This document shows positions 7,502 through 15,844 of a DNA stretch of 22,577 nt, in pieces. The notes under the pieces are model-generated. The model worked only from the letters and a program-made list of their open reading frames with translations, was not told the DNA's origin and ran no database searches. Source of the stretch: DAOTXL01 sp034434895 (GTDB lineage: Bacteria; Chloroflexota; Anaerolineae; JAAYZQ01); contig DAOTYI010000162.1 in NCBI GenBank assembly GCA_034434895.1, forward strand, positions 1-22,577. Direction: 5' to 3'. The position numbers and the translations under genes were made by a program. Within the stretch, counting starts at the first letter, position 1, and every line of letters begins with the position of its first letter.

Positions 7502-8797
7502 TCAGGATAGAATCTCCAGGCCAGGCGCGCCCCATTCCACCCACACCTGCGCGGCCAACAACATGGCCGACAGGCCGACCATGGCCCACCACACCCAGCG
7601 CCGATCCACCAGGCCGGCCAGAGCCACGAGCCAGATCAGATGCCAGGGCTGGCTACGGGCCACACCCAGCACAAAGAGCAGCAACAAGGCCACAAAGCTG
7701 AGATTGGCCAGTCGTTGAAAAGAACCACAGCCGTGCGCCATCTGCCGGACCAACACCGCATAGGCCACAGCAAAGAGCAACAATCCACCCCCCATGGTCC
7801 AGCCCACACTACCTAAAGTCCCCGCCTGCCAGTTGAGGGGTTGTACCAGCCGCCGGGCCTCATCGGCCATCCACTCCATATTCCCCAGCGGGATCAAAAA
7901 GAGAGCCGAAACGGCAACCACAGCCCCCAGGCTTCGCCCCAGCAGCAGCCACGGGTTGCGTCCGCACCGCCTGGCCTGCTGCCAGGCATACAGAATGAAC
8001 AGCGGCAGCACAACAATAGCCACATACTTGATCCACACCGCCACCGCCAGCCCCTCAAAGGCCGGCACCCACCGCTGACGGAGCAGCCAGCAGAAGGCCC
8101 CCAGCACCACAGCCATCATCACCAGGTCGTTGTGCCCATCACCCACGCCCAACAACAACACCAACGGGTTCCAGGCAAAGAGGTACACCCCCTCCTGCGC
8201 CCAAGCCGGCCGGACCTGGCGCAGCATCCGGTGCAAAAGCCAGGCGCTGCCCCAAAAGGCCACCACCGCCAGCCCCTTCAGATAGAACAGACCCCAGGCC
8301 ACATCATATCGGCTCACCGTTGCCGGAGCAGCAAAAAGCACCCACGCCGGCCCATAGACCGCCGGTTGAACCGCATACAACGTCCGATAGGCGCTCAACA
8401 ACCGGTCGCCGGGAAATTCTGCCGGCGCGTGAAGCAACGGATTGACTCCCAGATCGGTCAGCAGGTATGCCCGGCTCAGGGAGACAAACAGGTCGGCGGT
8501 GATGGGCAACAGCCAAAAGAGGGTCGCTGCAAAGACAAGCGCCCCACTCCACACCAGCCAGCCGGCTGCTCCGCCGCTCCGAACGGCACGCCAGCCAACC
8601 AGGTAGGCCACCGTGAGCACCCCCACTCCGGCCAGACAGGCAGCAAATGGCACCGGCCCTTCCCCCAGAATGTCGGACCAGCTGGTCAACCGGCCGCCGT
8701 AGCGCCACCAGGGCAGCCGCATGGTGATCGCCAGGTAGACCGCCTGGCTCAACAGGCCGGCAGCCAGCAACAAGACCGTCCCTTTCTTCAGTCCCAT
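7502..8797 (-). CDS. Polytopic GT-C-like (GT87/MptB-type) membrane glycosyltransferase
   Basis: About 431 residues with ten or more hydrophobic segments. An acidic SWSD after the first helix fits the catalytic Asp position of GT-C enzymes. YGPAW occurs near residue 120, and NPLVLLLGVGDGHND near residue 205-219 is characteristic of polyprenol-phosphate-sugar-dependent mannosyltransferases of the MptB/GT87 type. Such enzymes transfer a sugar from a lipid carrier on the outer membrane face. I choose ATG 8797 (GAGGG five bases upstream) over a TTG at 8809. The gene overlaps or abuts the permease upstream and is followed by the binding protein after 10 bases, so it is truly inside the transport operon. 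That is unusual for an ABC uptake system. Confidence 0.75.
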   Translation of the reverse strand: MGLKKGTVLLLAAGLLSQAVYLAITMRLPWWRYGGRLTSWSDILGEGPVPFAACLAGVGVLTVAYLVGWRAVRSGGAAGWLVWSGALVFAATLFWLLPITADLFVSLSRAYLLTDLGVNPLLHAPAEFPGDRLLSAYRTLYAVQPAVYGPAWVLFAAPATVSRYDVAWGLFYLKGLAVVAFWGSAWLLHRMLRQVRPAWAQEGVYLFAWNPLVLLLGVGDGHNDLVMMAVVLGAFCWLLRQRWVPAFEGLAVAVWIKYVAIVVLPLFILYAWQQARRCGRNPWLLLGRSLGAVVAVSALFLIPLGNMEWMADEARRLVQPLNWQAGTLGSVGWTMGGGLLLFAVAYAVLVRQMAHGCGSFQRLANLSFVALLLLFVLGVARSQPWHLIWLVALAGLVDRRWVWWAMVGLSAMLLAAQVWVEWGAPGLEILS

Positions 8798-8805
8798 CCA
8801 GGCCC

Positions 8806-9663
8806 TCAATAGACCCGTTTCCAGCGCAATACCACCGCTTCCAACGCCGCTACCAGCCCGTACAACCCCAGGGCAATGGCCATCAGCACCAGGAGGGCCA
8901 CGAACATGAGCGGCGTGTCAAACAGGCCCCGGTTGGCCAGGTTCACCAGAAAACCCAGCCCCCGGTCCGACTGGGCAAACTCACCCACCACCGCCCCGAT
9001 GACCGAGAGAGTGACCCCCACCTTCAGCCCGCCGAGCAGCACCGGCAGGGCCGCCGGCACCTCCAGATAGCGAAACACCTGCCAGCGATTGGCCTGCAAC
9101 GAGCGCATCAGGTCCATCAACTCCTCCTCCACCGAGCGCAGGCCGACGATGGTGTTGATCAGCACCGGGAAAAAGATGGTCAACGCACAGACCAGCACCT
9201 TCGACAACAACCCGAAGCGAAACCAGACGATCAGCAGCGGGGCCAGGGCCACAATCGGCACTGCCTGGCTGGCAATGATATAAGGGGACAAAAACCTTTC
9301 GATCAGGGGGAATTTCGCCAACAGGTAGCCCAGCAGTGTGGCGACCGTCAGGCCCAACGCCAGGCCGGCCACGATTTCGACCAGGGTCACCGAGGTATGA
9401 TACCACAGACTGCCATCGCCCACTACCGTCAGAAAGCGGTCCCACACCAGAGATGGCGTGGGCAGCAGAAAGGGTGGATAATTGCCCAACCTGGCCACCA
9501 GCCCCCACAACCCAACAAAGAGGACCACGGCCACCGGCACCAGCAGCAGTTCAAGCCGGTTCCGGATCAGCCGCCCCAGGCTGTTGCACCACCGCCTGTT
9601 CAACCACTCTATCCGGCTGCGCAGACATGCGCCCGGTCTGTTCTCTACCAGAGTCACATCCAC
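8806..9663 (-). CDS. ABC transporter permease (SsuC/TauC/ThiX type), RibX-like
   Basis: About 285 residues with six membrane segments and the BPD_transp_1 EAA loop (EEELMDLMRSLQANRWQVFR, then PAALPVLLGGLKVG) near the middle of the C-terminal half. FLLPTPSLVWDRF near the first external loop is typical of the nitrate/sulfonate/HMP permease family. I choose GTG 9663 with GGAGG five bases upstream (9669-9673); the longer reading would begin inside the poly-T of the leader terminator. A GTG at 9657 is also possible. It is the first gene after the FMN riboswitch and terminator, so its expression should fall when FMN is abundant. Together with the binding protein and ATPase it forms one importer. 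Confidence 0.88.
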   Translation of the reverse strand: MDVTLVENRPGACLRSRIEWLNRRWCNSLGRLIRNRLELLLVPVAVVLFVGLWGLVARLGNYPPFLLPTPSLVWDRFLTVVGDGSLWYHTSVTLVEIVAGLALGLTVATLLGYLLAKFPLIERFLSPYIIASQAVPIVALAPLLIVWFRFGLLSKVLVCALTIFFPVLINTIVGLRSVEEELMDLMRSLQANRWQVFRYLEVPAALPVLLGGLKVGVTLSVIGAVVGEFAQSDRGLGFLVNLANRGLFDTPLMFVALLVLMAIALGLYGLVAALEAVVLRWKRVY

Positions 9664-9691
9664 CTGTCCCTCCAGACAATCGCCCGACCAC

Positions 9692-9726
9692 AAAAGAAAA
9701 ACCCCGCAGGCCGGTCACCTCCGGGG
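9692..9726 (-). terminator. Intrinsic terminator in the riboswitch leader
   Basis: On the minus strand, CCCCGGAGG pairs with CCTGCGGGG around a seven-base loop (one G-G mismatch), followed by TTTTT and more pyrimidines (9701-9697). It lies between the riboswitch aptamer and the permease start, so transcription attenuation is the likely mode of control. Confidence 0.8.
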
Positions 9727-9781
9727 CAATTCTCTGCCAGGCGCAAGGCAAGCCCATCCGCCGTTGCGCGCCACGCCCATC

Positions 9782-9952
9782 CCTTCTCCCATCCGGACTG
9801 TACCGTCGGCTCCGGCTTTGCACCGGATCTGCCTTGTTCTCACAGGCTCGCGGGCTTGGCCCCCGGTCCGACCTGACAGTTCCCTGGCGAAGGAGCCGTC
9901 AGGCCCGACCGGAGCCTTACCGCCGGTCGGGAATTGCACCCTGCCCCGAAGG
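9782..9952 (-). promoter_or_regulatory. FMN riboswitch (RFN element)
   Basis: Read on the minus strand, the segment contains the conserved RFN blocks in order: CTTCGGGGCAGGGTG, then AATTCCCGACCGGCGGTAAG, then AAGCCCGCGAGC, then GATCCGGTGCAA, GCCGGAGCCGACGGTA, AGTCCGGATGGGAGAAGG. The closing stem P1 pairs CCTTC (9952-9948) with GAAGG (9786-9782). One variable arm is extended into a long hairpin (CCGGTC...GACCGG), which explains the 171-base length. FMN binding normally switches off flavin synthesis or uptake genes. The next features downstream are an intrinsic terminator and the ABC permease. Confidence 0.97.
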
Positions 9953-9972
9953 TCTCTCAACTGGCAAACCTG

Positions 9973-10001
9973 ATTATACACCAGGTTGGGCAGGCTGGCA
10001 A
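9973..10001 (-). promoter_or_regulatory. Promoter of the riboswitch/ABC operon
   Basis: On the minus strand, -35 TTGCCA (10001-9996), a 17-base spacer and a perfect -10 TATAAT (9978-9973). Transcription would start near 9966, just before the riboswitch P1 stem. This is a near-consensus housekeeping sigma promoter. Confidence 0.85.
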
Positions 10002-10002
10002 C

Positions 10003-10032
10003 TTGTCCAGGGCCGCAGGTTTGTGGTACAAT
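10003..10032 (+). promoter_or_regulatory. Promoter of mutL
   Basis: -35 TTGTCC (10003-10008), an 18-base spacer and -10 TACAAT (10027-10032), followed by a short leader and GGAG at 10049-10052 before ATG 10065. Its -35 is one base away from the -35 of the divergent riboswitch promoter. Confidence 0.72.
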
Positions 10033-10064
10033 AGAAAGGAAAGGTCCTGGAGATAAAGAGACTG

Positions 10065-11837
10065 ATGCCCATCCAACTCCTGCCGCCCGAAGTGGCGGAC
10101 AAGATCGCTGCCGGCGAAGTGGTGGAGCGCCCGGCTTCAGTGGTCAAGGAACTGGTCGAAAACAGCATTGACGCCGGGGCAACCGACATCCGCATCGAGA
10201 TCCGCGACGGGGGGCGCCGCCTGATCCGCGTCGCCGATAACGGTTGCGGCATCCCCGCCGACGAGGTGGCGCTGGCTTTTGCCCGCCATGCCACCAGCAA
10301 GCTGAGCACGGTAGCCGATCTGGACGGCATCGCAACCCTCGGCTTTCGCGGCGAGGCGTTGCCCAGCATCGCCGCCGTCAGTCAGGTGACGCTCCTCACC
10401 CGGCCGCGCCAGCAGGCGATAGGCCGCTACCTTCGCGTCGAGGGGGGGCAGATCACCCGACAGGAAGGTCGTGGCAGCCCGGCCGGCACAGTCGTCACCG
10501 TTGAGCATCTGTTCTACAATGTCCCGGCCCGGCTCAAGTTCCTGCGCCAACCCCAGACCGAGACCGGCCACATCCACCAGGTGGTCACCCACTACGCCCT
10601 GGCTTTTCCCACCATCCGCTTCCACCTGATCGCCGACGACCGCCAGCTCTTCCAATCTGCCGGCAACGGCGACCGCTATGACGTGCTGATCGCCATCTTT
10701 GGGCTGGAGGTGGCGGAGCAGATGCTGGCCCTGGAGGAGCCGGAAGAGCTTCCCGCCGGCCTGTCGGTGTCCGGCTTTGTCGGTTCACCCACACTTCACC
10801 GCGCCAACCGCCACTATCTGTCCTTCTTTGTCAACCGCCGCTGGGTGCAGGACCGTTCGTTGAGCCATGCTGTGGTGCAGGCCTACCACACCCTGCTGCC
10901 GGTGGGGCGGCAGCCGGTAGCCGTCCTCTTTGTGGAGCTGGACCCTGGCGAAGTGGATGTCAATGTGCATCCCACCAAACGGGAGGTCAGGTTCCGCGAC
11001 GGGCAGAAGGTCTTTGCCGCCGTGCAACGGGCTGTGCGGCACACCCTGGTCGAGCGCGCTCCCGTGCCGCATCTCTCCTGGGCCGGACCGTCAGGCCTGG
11101 CCTGGCCAACCCCTGACAGGCCGGCTCCCGGATGGGGTTGGGAACGCCGCCAGGCGATCCTGTCCGCCGGGCAGGAAGAACCCCTTACCGGCCAGATGGC
11201 CATGAACTGGTATCGGCCGGCCGATCGGGAGCAAGAGCCTCAGCCGGTCGGACCGGTAAGGCTGCCACTGCTGCGTGTCGTCGGCCAGGTGGGTCAGACC
11301 TATATTGTCGCCGAGGGGCCACAGGGCCTGTACCTGATAGACCAACATGCCGCCCACGAGCGGGTGCTCTATGAGCAGATGATGGCCGAGCACAAGCGGC
11401 AAGGGGTCACCTCGCAGTCGCTCCTGGAGCCGCTGCTGCTGGACCTGGACCCGATCCTGGCCGGCGTGCTGGCCGGGCAGTTAGACCAGCTCAACCAGAT
11501 CGGCTTTGACGTGGAGCCGTTCGGCGGCACAAGCTACCTGGTGCGGGCAGTACCTTCACTCCTGACCGTGCCCGACATCCAGGCTGCCGTGGTAGACATC
11601 CTGGAGATGCTGCGCCTGGGTGACGATCCGCTGGCCGTTCAGGCAGAGGAACGGCTCATCGCCGCCGTGTGCAAACGGGCTGCGGTCAAAGCCGGACAGA
11701 CCCTCTCTCACGAGGAGATGCAGCGCCTGGTCCGCCAACTGGAGGAGTGCGAATCGCCCCGCACCTGCCCCCACGGCCGACCGACGGTCATCCACTTTTC
11801 GGTGGAACGGCTGGAACGGGAGTTTGGGCGGAGGTAG
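10065..11837 (+). CDS. mutL: DNA mismatch repair protein MutL (endonuclease type)
   Basis: 590 residues. The N-terminal GHKL ATPase has all motifs: IAAGEVVERPASVVKELVEN from residue 14 (catalytic Glu29, Mg-binding Asn33), DNGCGIP, RHATSKL and GFRGEALPSIAAV. A VNVHPTKREVRF block follows in the transducer domain. The C-terminal dimerisation/nuclease domain contains DQHAAHERVLYE (426-437), matching DQHAx2Ex4E. It also has the Cys536 block CKRAAVKAG and CPHGRP (568-573), which complete the zinc-binding site. This is the nicking form of MutL used by bacteria that lack MutH. MutL links MutS mismatch recognition to strand incision and excision. The protein appears complete. It is the first gene behind its own promoter, and mutS is not in the window. 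Confidence 0.97.
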   Translation: MPIQLLPPEVADKIAAGEVVERPASVVKELVENSIDAGATDIRIEIRDGGRRLIRVADNGCGIPADEVALAFARHATSKLSTVADLDGIATLGFRGEALPSIAAVSQVTLLTRPRQQAIGRYLRVEGGQITRQEGRGSPAGTVVTVEHLFYNVPARLKFLRQPQTETGHIHQVVTHYALAFPTIRFHLIADDRQLFQSAGNGDRYDVLIAIFGLEVAEQMLALEEPEELPAGLSVSGFVGSPTLHRANRHYLSFFVNRRWVQDRSLSHAVVQAYHTLLPVGRQPVAVLFVELDPGEVDVNVHPTKREVRFRDGQKVFAAVQRAVRHTLVERAPVPHLSWAGPSGLAWPTPDRPAPGWGWERRQAILSAGQEEPLTGQMAMNWYRPADREQEPQPVGPVRLPLLRVVGQVGQTYIVAEGPQGLYLIDQHAAHERVLYEQMMAEHKRQGVTSQSLLEPLLLDLDPILAGVLAGQLDQLNQIGFDVEPFGGTSYLVRAVPSLLTVPDIQAAVVDILEMLRLGDDPLAVQAEERLIAAVCKRAAVKAGQTLSHEEMQRLVRQLEECESPRTCPHGRPTVIHFSVERLEREFGRR

Positions 11838-11850
11838 ATAGGGGACGGAC

Positions 11851-12429
11851 ATGAGCTACATCTCACAGCGATATGCCCTGCTCAACCGCTGGGATTCGAG
11901 CCATTTGCGCACCGTCAACCGGCTGCTGGCCCCCGTCCCCGGCGACCGACTGCTGGAGGTCGGGTGCGGCCGCGGCCACCTGACGCGACGGCTCCAGGAG
12001 CAGGGGGTCGAGGCGATTGGGGTAGATGCCAACCCCTACGCCATCACTGCCGGCGTCGCCCGGAACCTGCGGGTCATGCCGGCTGAGACGCTCGATTTTC
12101 CTGACGGGAGCTTTGACCTGTTGTGCTCGATCCACACCCTCGAGCACATCCCCGCCATCGAACAGGCGCTGGCAGAGATGGCCCGTGTGGTCCACCCGGA
12201 CGGTAAACTGCTCTTCATCTACCCTGCCGAGCCGATCCGGGGGCTATACGCCCTGCCCACGGCGATCATCTTGTATCACATGCCGTTTGCGGCCCAACGG
12301 GTGCATTGTCATCAACTCACGCCCAGGCGGTTGCAACGGCTGGTGGCCCCACTTTCCCTGGAACACCTGGGCAGCGAATTCCACCTGCTCCGCTCCCCCC
12401 AGTTCGCATCCCTGTTCCGAAAACTCTGA
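11851..12429 (+). CDS. Class I SAM-dependent methyltransferase (Methyltransf_11)
   Basis: 192 residues with a Rossmann-type methyltransferase core. Motif I is LLEVGCGRGHLT (residues 34-45), the acidic end of strand 2 is GVDANP, motif II-like FPDGSFDLLCSIHTLEHI gives the DxxxxxxxLEH pattern of Methyltransf_11, and the motif III region is ARVVHPDGKLLFIYP. The C-terminal part, with RVHCHQLTPRRLQRLV, resembles methyltransferases acting on lipid, quinone or glycan substrates, but I cannot name one. It follows mutL after 13 bases and is probably cotranscribed with it; the functional link to mismatch repair is not evident. No terminator is visible before the next promoter at 12449. Confidence 0.85.
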   Translation: MSYISQRYALLNRWDSSHLRTVNRLLAPVPGDRLLEVGCGRGHLTRRLQEQGVEAIGVDANPYAITAGVARNLRVMPAETLDFPDGSFDLLCSIHTLEHIPAIEQALAEMARVVHPDGKLLFIYPAEPIRGLYALPTAIILYHMPFAAQRVHCHQLTPRRLQRLVAPLSLEHLGSEFHLLRSPQFASLFRKL

Positions 12430-12448
12430 CCCCCTGCGATAAAAGCAG

Positions 12449-12476
12449 TTGACACCTGGCCGGTTTCATGTATAAT
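12449..12476 (+). promoter_or_regulatory. Consensus promoter of the sensor kinase gene
   Basis: Perfect -35 TTGACA (12449-12454) and perfect -10 TATAAT (12471-12476) with a 16-base spacer. The ten-base sequence GACACCTGGC overlaps the end of the -35 (12451-12460) and recurs at 12480-12489. CCTGG/CCAGG arms (12484-12488 and 12497-12501) could fold just before the GGAGG ribosome site at 12502-12506. Confidence 0.85.
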
Positions 12477-12513
12477 CAGGACACCTGGCACCTGATCCAG
12501 GGGAGGCAGAACC

Positions 12514-14487
12514 ATGCAAAAGCTTCTGGCACGACTGGTCGGTTGGCGGCTGCGCTACATCCTGGTCATCGGCTTTGTGCTGACCACGGCCATCACCATT
12601 GTCGTCAGCACGTCCATCATCTATAATGCGATCAACAGCTACCTGCAGAGCGCCGAAGATGAGCGGGTGGGCCGGGATATGGAACTGGCCACCGCCTTTT
12701 ATGAACTGAAACTCAACGATATTTCTGCCACCGCCGGGCGCCTGGCCTGGGCGCGTGACGTCCGACAGAGCCTGACCGCCATCCGCCAGGGAAACCACCT
12801 GGCTCTCCAGACGCTGGAAGAGGCCATTGACAACGAGATTTCCAACCTGCCTGCCGGCACCCAGCGCTTCATCGTCATCACCGATGCCAGGGGCATCAGC
12901 ATCACCGGTGGAGTGATCTCCAAAGGCCAGTTTGGGCGCGCTGCACCGAACAGGGACTGGTCCTCCCTGCCCATTGTCAACACGGTGCTCACCACCCACC
13001 GCCCTCAGGCAGCAACCGAGGTGATCCCGGCCGACATCCTGAGCTGGGTCGGCCTGGACAGACAGGCAGAAATTCCGCTGAAATACACAGAAAAAGCATC
13101 TCCCGAACCGTTTGATCCCCGCGAGGGCACGGCTGGACTGGCTTTGGTCAGCGTCGCCCCGATCATCACCAGCGGGGGGGAAGTGATCGGTTCCGTGCTG
13201 ACCGGCCATCTGTTCAACAACGACTTTACCCTGGTGGACCGCATCAAAGAGGTGGCCGGGGTGGATACTGTCACGATCTTTCTGGGTGACCAGCGGGTCT
13301 CGACCAATGTGCTCGACGAGGCGGGCAACCGCGCCATCGGCACGCGGCTGGCCCAGGATGTGTACGACGTGGTCCTGATCGGCAAGAGGGAGTTCACCGG
13401 CCTGGCCTATGTGGTCAACCAGTGGTACATCACCCGCTATCAACCCCTTTTCGACCACCAGGGGCAGGTGGTTGGCATCCTGTACGTCGGCACCAGGCAG
13501 GCCTCGTTCCAGCGCCTGTTGGACTCTTTTCGCCGTCAGGTATTCCTGATTGCCGGGGCCAGCCTCATCCTGGCTGTGCTGATCGCCACTCCTCTGGCCT
13601 GGTCTATCTCCCGCCCCCTGACCCAGGTGGCCAGAGCCACGCAAAAGGTGGCCCAGGGGGACTGGTCGGTGCGGGTGCCGGTCTACGGACATGGGGAGAT
13701 CGGGTTGCTGGCCGAGTCGTTCAACAAGATGGTCGAGACGCTCAAAGACACCCGCGATCAACTGGTCCAGAAGGAGAAGCTGGCTTCTGTTGGCCAACTG
13801 GCTGCCGGTGTGGCCCACGAAATCAACAACCCGTTGGGCTCGGTGCTGCTCTACGCCGACATCCTGCGCAAAGAGACTCCCGAAGACAACCGGCAGCAGC
13901 GGGAAGACCTGGAGATGATCATCCGCGAGGCCACACGCTGCAAAACCATCGTCACCGACCTGCTGAACTTTTCCCGGCAGAATGAGGTATTGGCCCAGGA
14001 GACCGACCTCAACGCCCTGCTGACAGACCTGGTTGAGGAAACAGGGCGGCAGGAACTGTTCCAAAGGGTCAGGCTGGTCAAGGACCTGGACCCTGACCTG
14101 CCCATCATCCAGGCCGATCCCTTCCAGCTCCGCCAGGTCTTTCTCAACCTGATGAACAATGCGGCCGAAGCCATGCCGAACGGCGGACAGTTAACCCTGC
14201 GCACGCGCCCAGGACCCGCGCCTGGCTTTGTCACCGCCGAAGTGCAGGACACTGGTGTGGGCATCTCGGAAGAGAACATGAAAAAGCTCTTCACCCCCTT
14301 CTTCACCACCAAGCCGATCGGCAAAGGGACCGGCCTGGGGCTGGCCATCATCTACGGCATCGTCAAGATGCACCAGGGACAGATCAGTGTGCAGAGTGAG
14401 GTAGGCAAGGGGACCACCTTCACCGTCACTCTGCGGGAAAAACTTCCGGCGCAGATGCCCAGGCCGGAACAGGAGTTTATCCGGTAG
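12514..14487 (+). CDS. Membrane sensor histidine kinase (Cache-HAMP-HisKA-HATPase)
   Basis: 657 residues. A first membrane helix spans about residues 15-37. A large extracytoplasmic region (about 40-340) follows, with the build of a double Cache sensor and the typical ending VVGILYVGTRQASF. A second membrane helix covers about 344-366 and leads into a HAMP linker (ISRPLTQVARATQKVAQGDW). The HisKA motif VAHEINNPLGSV has phosphorylated His435, and the HATPase boxes NLMNNAAEAM (N), DTGVGI (G1), FTPFFTTK (F) and GTGLGLAI (G2) are all present. The NtrB/ZraS-like HEINNPL form suggests a kinase for a response regulator. The next gene, 38 bases on, is a REC-kinase hybrid, so the two probably form a phosphorelay. 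The ligand is unknown. Confidence 0.93.
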   Translation: MQKLLARLVGWRLRYILVIGFVLTTAITIVVSTSIIYNAINSYLQSAEDERVGRDMELATAFYELKLNDISATAGRLAWARDVRQSLTAIRQGNHLALQTLEEAIDNEISNLPAGTQRFIVITDARGISITGGVISKGQFGRAAPNRDWSSLPIVNTVLTTHRPQAATEVIPADILSWVGLDRQAEIPLKYTEKASPEPFDPREGTAGLALVSVAPIITSGGEVIGSVLTGHLFNNDFTLVDRIKEVAGVDTVTIFLGDQRVSTNVLDEAGNRAIGTRLAQDVYDVVLIGKREFTGLAYVVNQWYITRYQPLFDHQGQVVGILYVGTRQASFQRLLDSFRRQVFLIAGASLILAVLIATPLAWSISRPLTQVARATQKVAQGDWSVRVPVYGHGEIGLLAESFNKMVETLKDTRDQLVQKEKLASVGQLAAGVAHEINNPLGSVLLYADILRKETPEDNRQQREDLEMIIREATRCKTIVTDLLNFSRQNEVLAQETDLNALLTDLVEETGRQELFQRVRLVKDLDPDLPIIQADPFQLRQVFLNLMNNAAEAMPNGGQLTLRTRPGPAPGFVTAEVQDTGVGISEENMKKLFTPFFTTKPIGKGTGLGLAIIYGIVKMHQGQISVQSEVGKGTTFTVTLREKLPAQMPRPEQEFIR

Positions 14488-14525
14488 GGGCAAGGCCCGT
14501 TTCGTCTCCGCCGGGCAGGGGAGCC

Positions 14526-15692
14526 ATGATCGCAAACAATGGGCAGCAGACCGGGGGCCTGATCCTGGTCGTGGACGACGAGGTGGGTATGCGGGAAGGC
14601 TGCCGCCGCGCCCTGACCCCCCTGGGCTATCGCGTGGACACGTCGCCCAGCCTGGCCGCTGCCCGACAGCAGATCCAGAGCCGATCTTATGACCTGGCGT
14701 TGGTGGATGTGATGCTGCCCGACGGCAGCGGCCTGGACCTGATCGGCCCACTCCTCGACCGGGACCCTCTGACGGTGTGCATCATCATCACCGGCTTTGC
14801 CTCCATTGAGCTGGCTATCGAGGCCATCCGGCGGGGGGCGTTCGACTTTCTGTCCAAGCCGTTCACCGCTGAGGAACTGATCGTCACCGTCAACCAGGGG
14901 TTGGAGCGACGGCGGCTAAAAGCCATCGAGATTCAGGCCCAGGAACTGGCACGGGCCAAAGAGCAGTTAGACGAACTGGAAAAGACCAGGGGGCAATTTA
15001 TGCTCGGCGTCGCCCACGAACTGCGCTCCCCCCTGGCAGCCGTGCAGAGTTATGTAAATCTTATCCTGGAGGGCTATATCCCCGACGAGGAAATCGGCGA
15101 GACCCTGGGCCGTGTCCAGAGCCGGCTCCAGCAGATGCTCGACCTGATCGGCGACCTGACCGAGCTGGCCCGCCTGAAACTGACCAGAGGCCAGCCCGAC
15201 CCCACTGCTGGCCCCCAGTCGCCGGCCGATCTGCTGACCGAGGTGTGCGATATGCTGCGCGATCAGATCAGCGCCCGGGATCAACACCTTCAGGTTGAAA
15301 TCGTGGACCGCCCGCTGGTCATCGCCCAAGCCGATCACCTGCGGCTGATCTGGCTGAACCTGCTCAGCAACGCCATCAAATACACCCCACCAGGAGGAAG
15401 CATCACCGTTCGTCTACAAGCCACCGGCGACCGGCTTATCGGCGCGGTCGAAGACACCGGCATGGGCATCGCCGGGCAGGACCTGCCCTACCTGTTCAAA
15501 GAGTTTTTCCGCACCGACCAGGCCAAAGCCAGCGGAACCACCGGCACGGGCCTGGGCCTGGCCCTCGTCAAACAGATCGTTGAACGGTACCAGGGTGAGA
15601 TCACCGTCCGCTCTCAACCGGAACAGGGGAGCTGCTTCACCTTCAGCCTGCCCCTCGCACCCCCTGGCGCTGCGCAAAATCCGCAAACATAA
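14526..15692 (+). CDS. Hybrid response regulator-histidine kinase (REC-HisKA-HATPase)
   Basis: 388 residues and no membrane helix, so cytoplasmic. An N-terminal receiver domain (about 12-125) has the acidic pair in VVDDE, phosphoacceptor Asp61 in LALVDVMLPDGSG, and LSKPF carrying the conserved Lys. A coiled-coil linker around residues 130-158 joins it to HisKA (VAHELRSPLAAV, His164) and HATPase (NLLSNAIKY, DTGMGIAG, FKEFFRTD, GTGLGLALV). The ribosome site GGGGAG precedes the ATG. It has no DNA-binding output, so the signal must pass to another regulator. The REC-only protein at 16445-16822, encoded convergently nearby, is a possible acceptor, but this is inference. The upstream membrane kinase is the likely donor to its receiver. 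Confidence 0.93.
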   Translation: MIANNGQQTGGLILVVDDEVGMREGCRRALTPLGYRVDTSPSLAAARQQIQSRSYDLALVDVMLPDGSGLDLIGPLLDRDPLTVCIIITGFASIELAIEAIRRGAFDFLSKPFTAEELIVTVNQGLERRRLKAIEIQAQELARAKEQLDELEKTRGQFMLGVAHELRSPLAAVQSYVNLILEGYIPDEEIGETLGRVQSRLQQMLDLIGDLTELARLKLTRGQPDPTAGPQSPADLLTEVCDMLRDQISARDQHLQVEIVDRPLVIAQADHLRLIWLNLLSNAIKYTPPGGSITVRLQATGDRLIGAVEDTGMGIAGQDLPYLFKEFFRTDQAKASGTTGTGLGLALVKQIVERYQGEITVRSQPEQGSCFTFSLPLAPPGAAQNPQT

Positions 15693-15717
15693 CCCGATCC
15701 GCCAGACCCCAGAACAC

Positions 15718-15751
15718 AAAAAACGCGGCACTGAGACTCGTGCCGCGTTTT
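15718..15751. terminator. Bidirectional intrinsic terminator
   Basis: A perfect stem, ACGCGGCAC (15723-15731) with GTGCCGCGT (15740-15748) around an eight-base loop, is flanked by A6 on the left and T4 on the right. It can end transcription of the hybrid kinase on the plus strand and, with a U6 tail, transcription arriving on the minus strand from the ACT-domain gene. Confidence 0.9.
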
Positions 15752-15844
15752 GACTCCAGGCCGGATCACCGACCGACCAGAAGCCAGATTGCCACTCTGA
15801 CTCGACCGGGCCACACCCAAGCCTCATGTCGAAGCCAGAAGACC

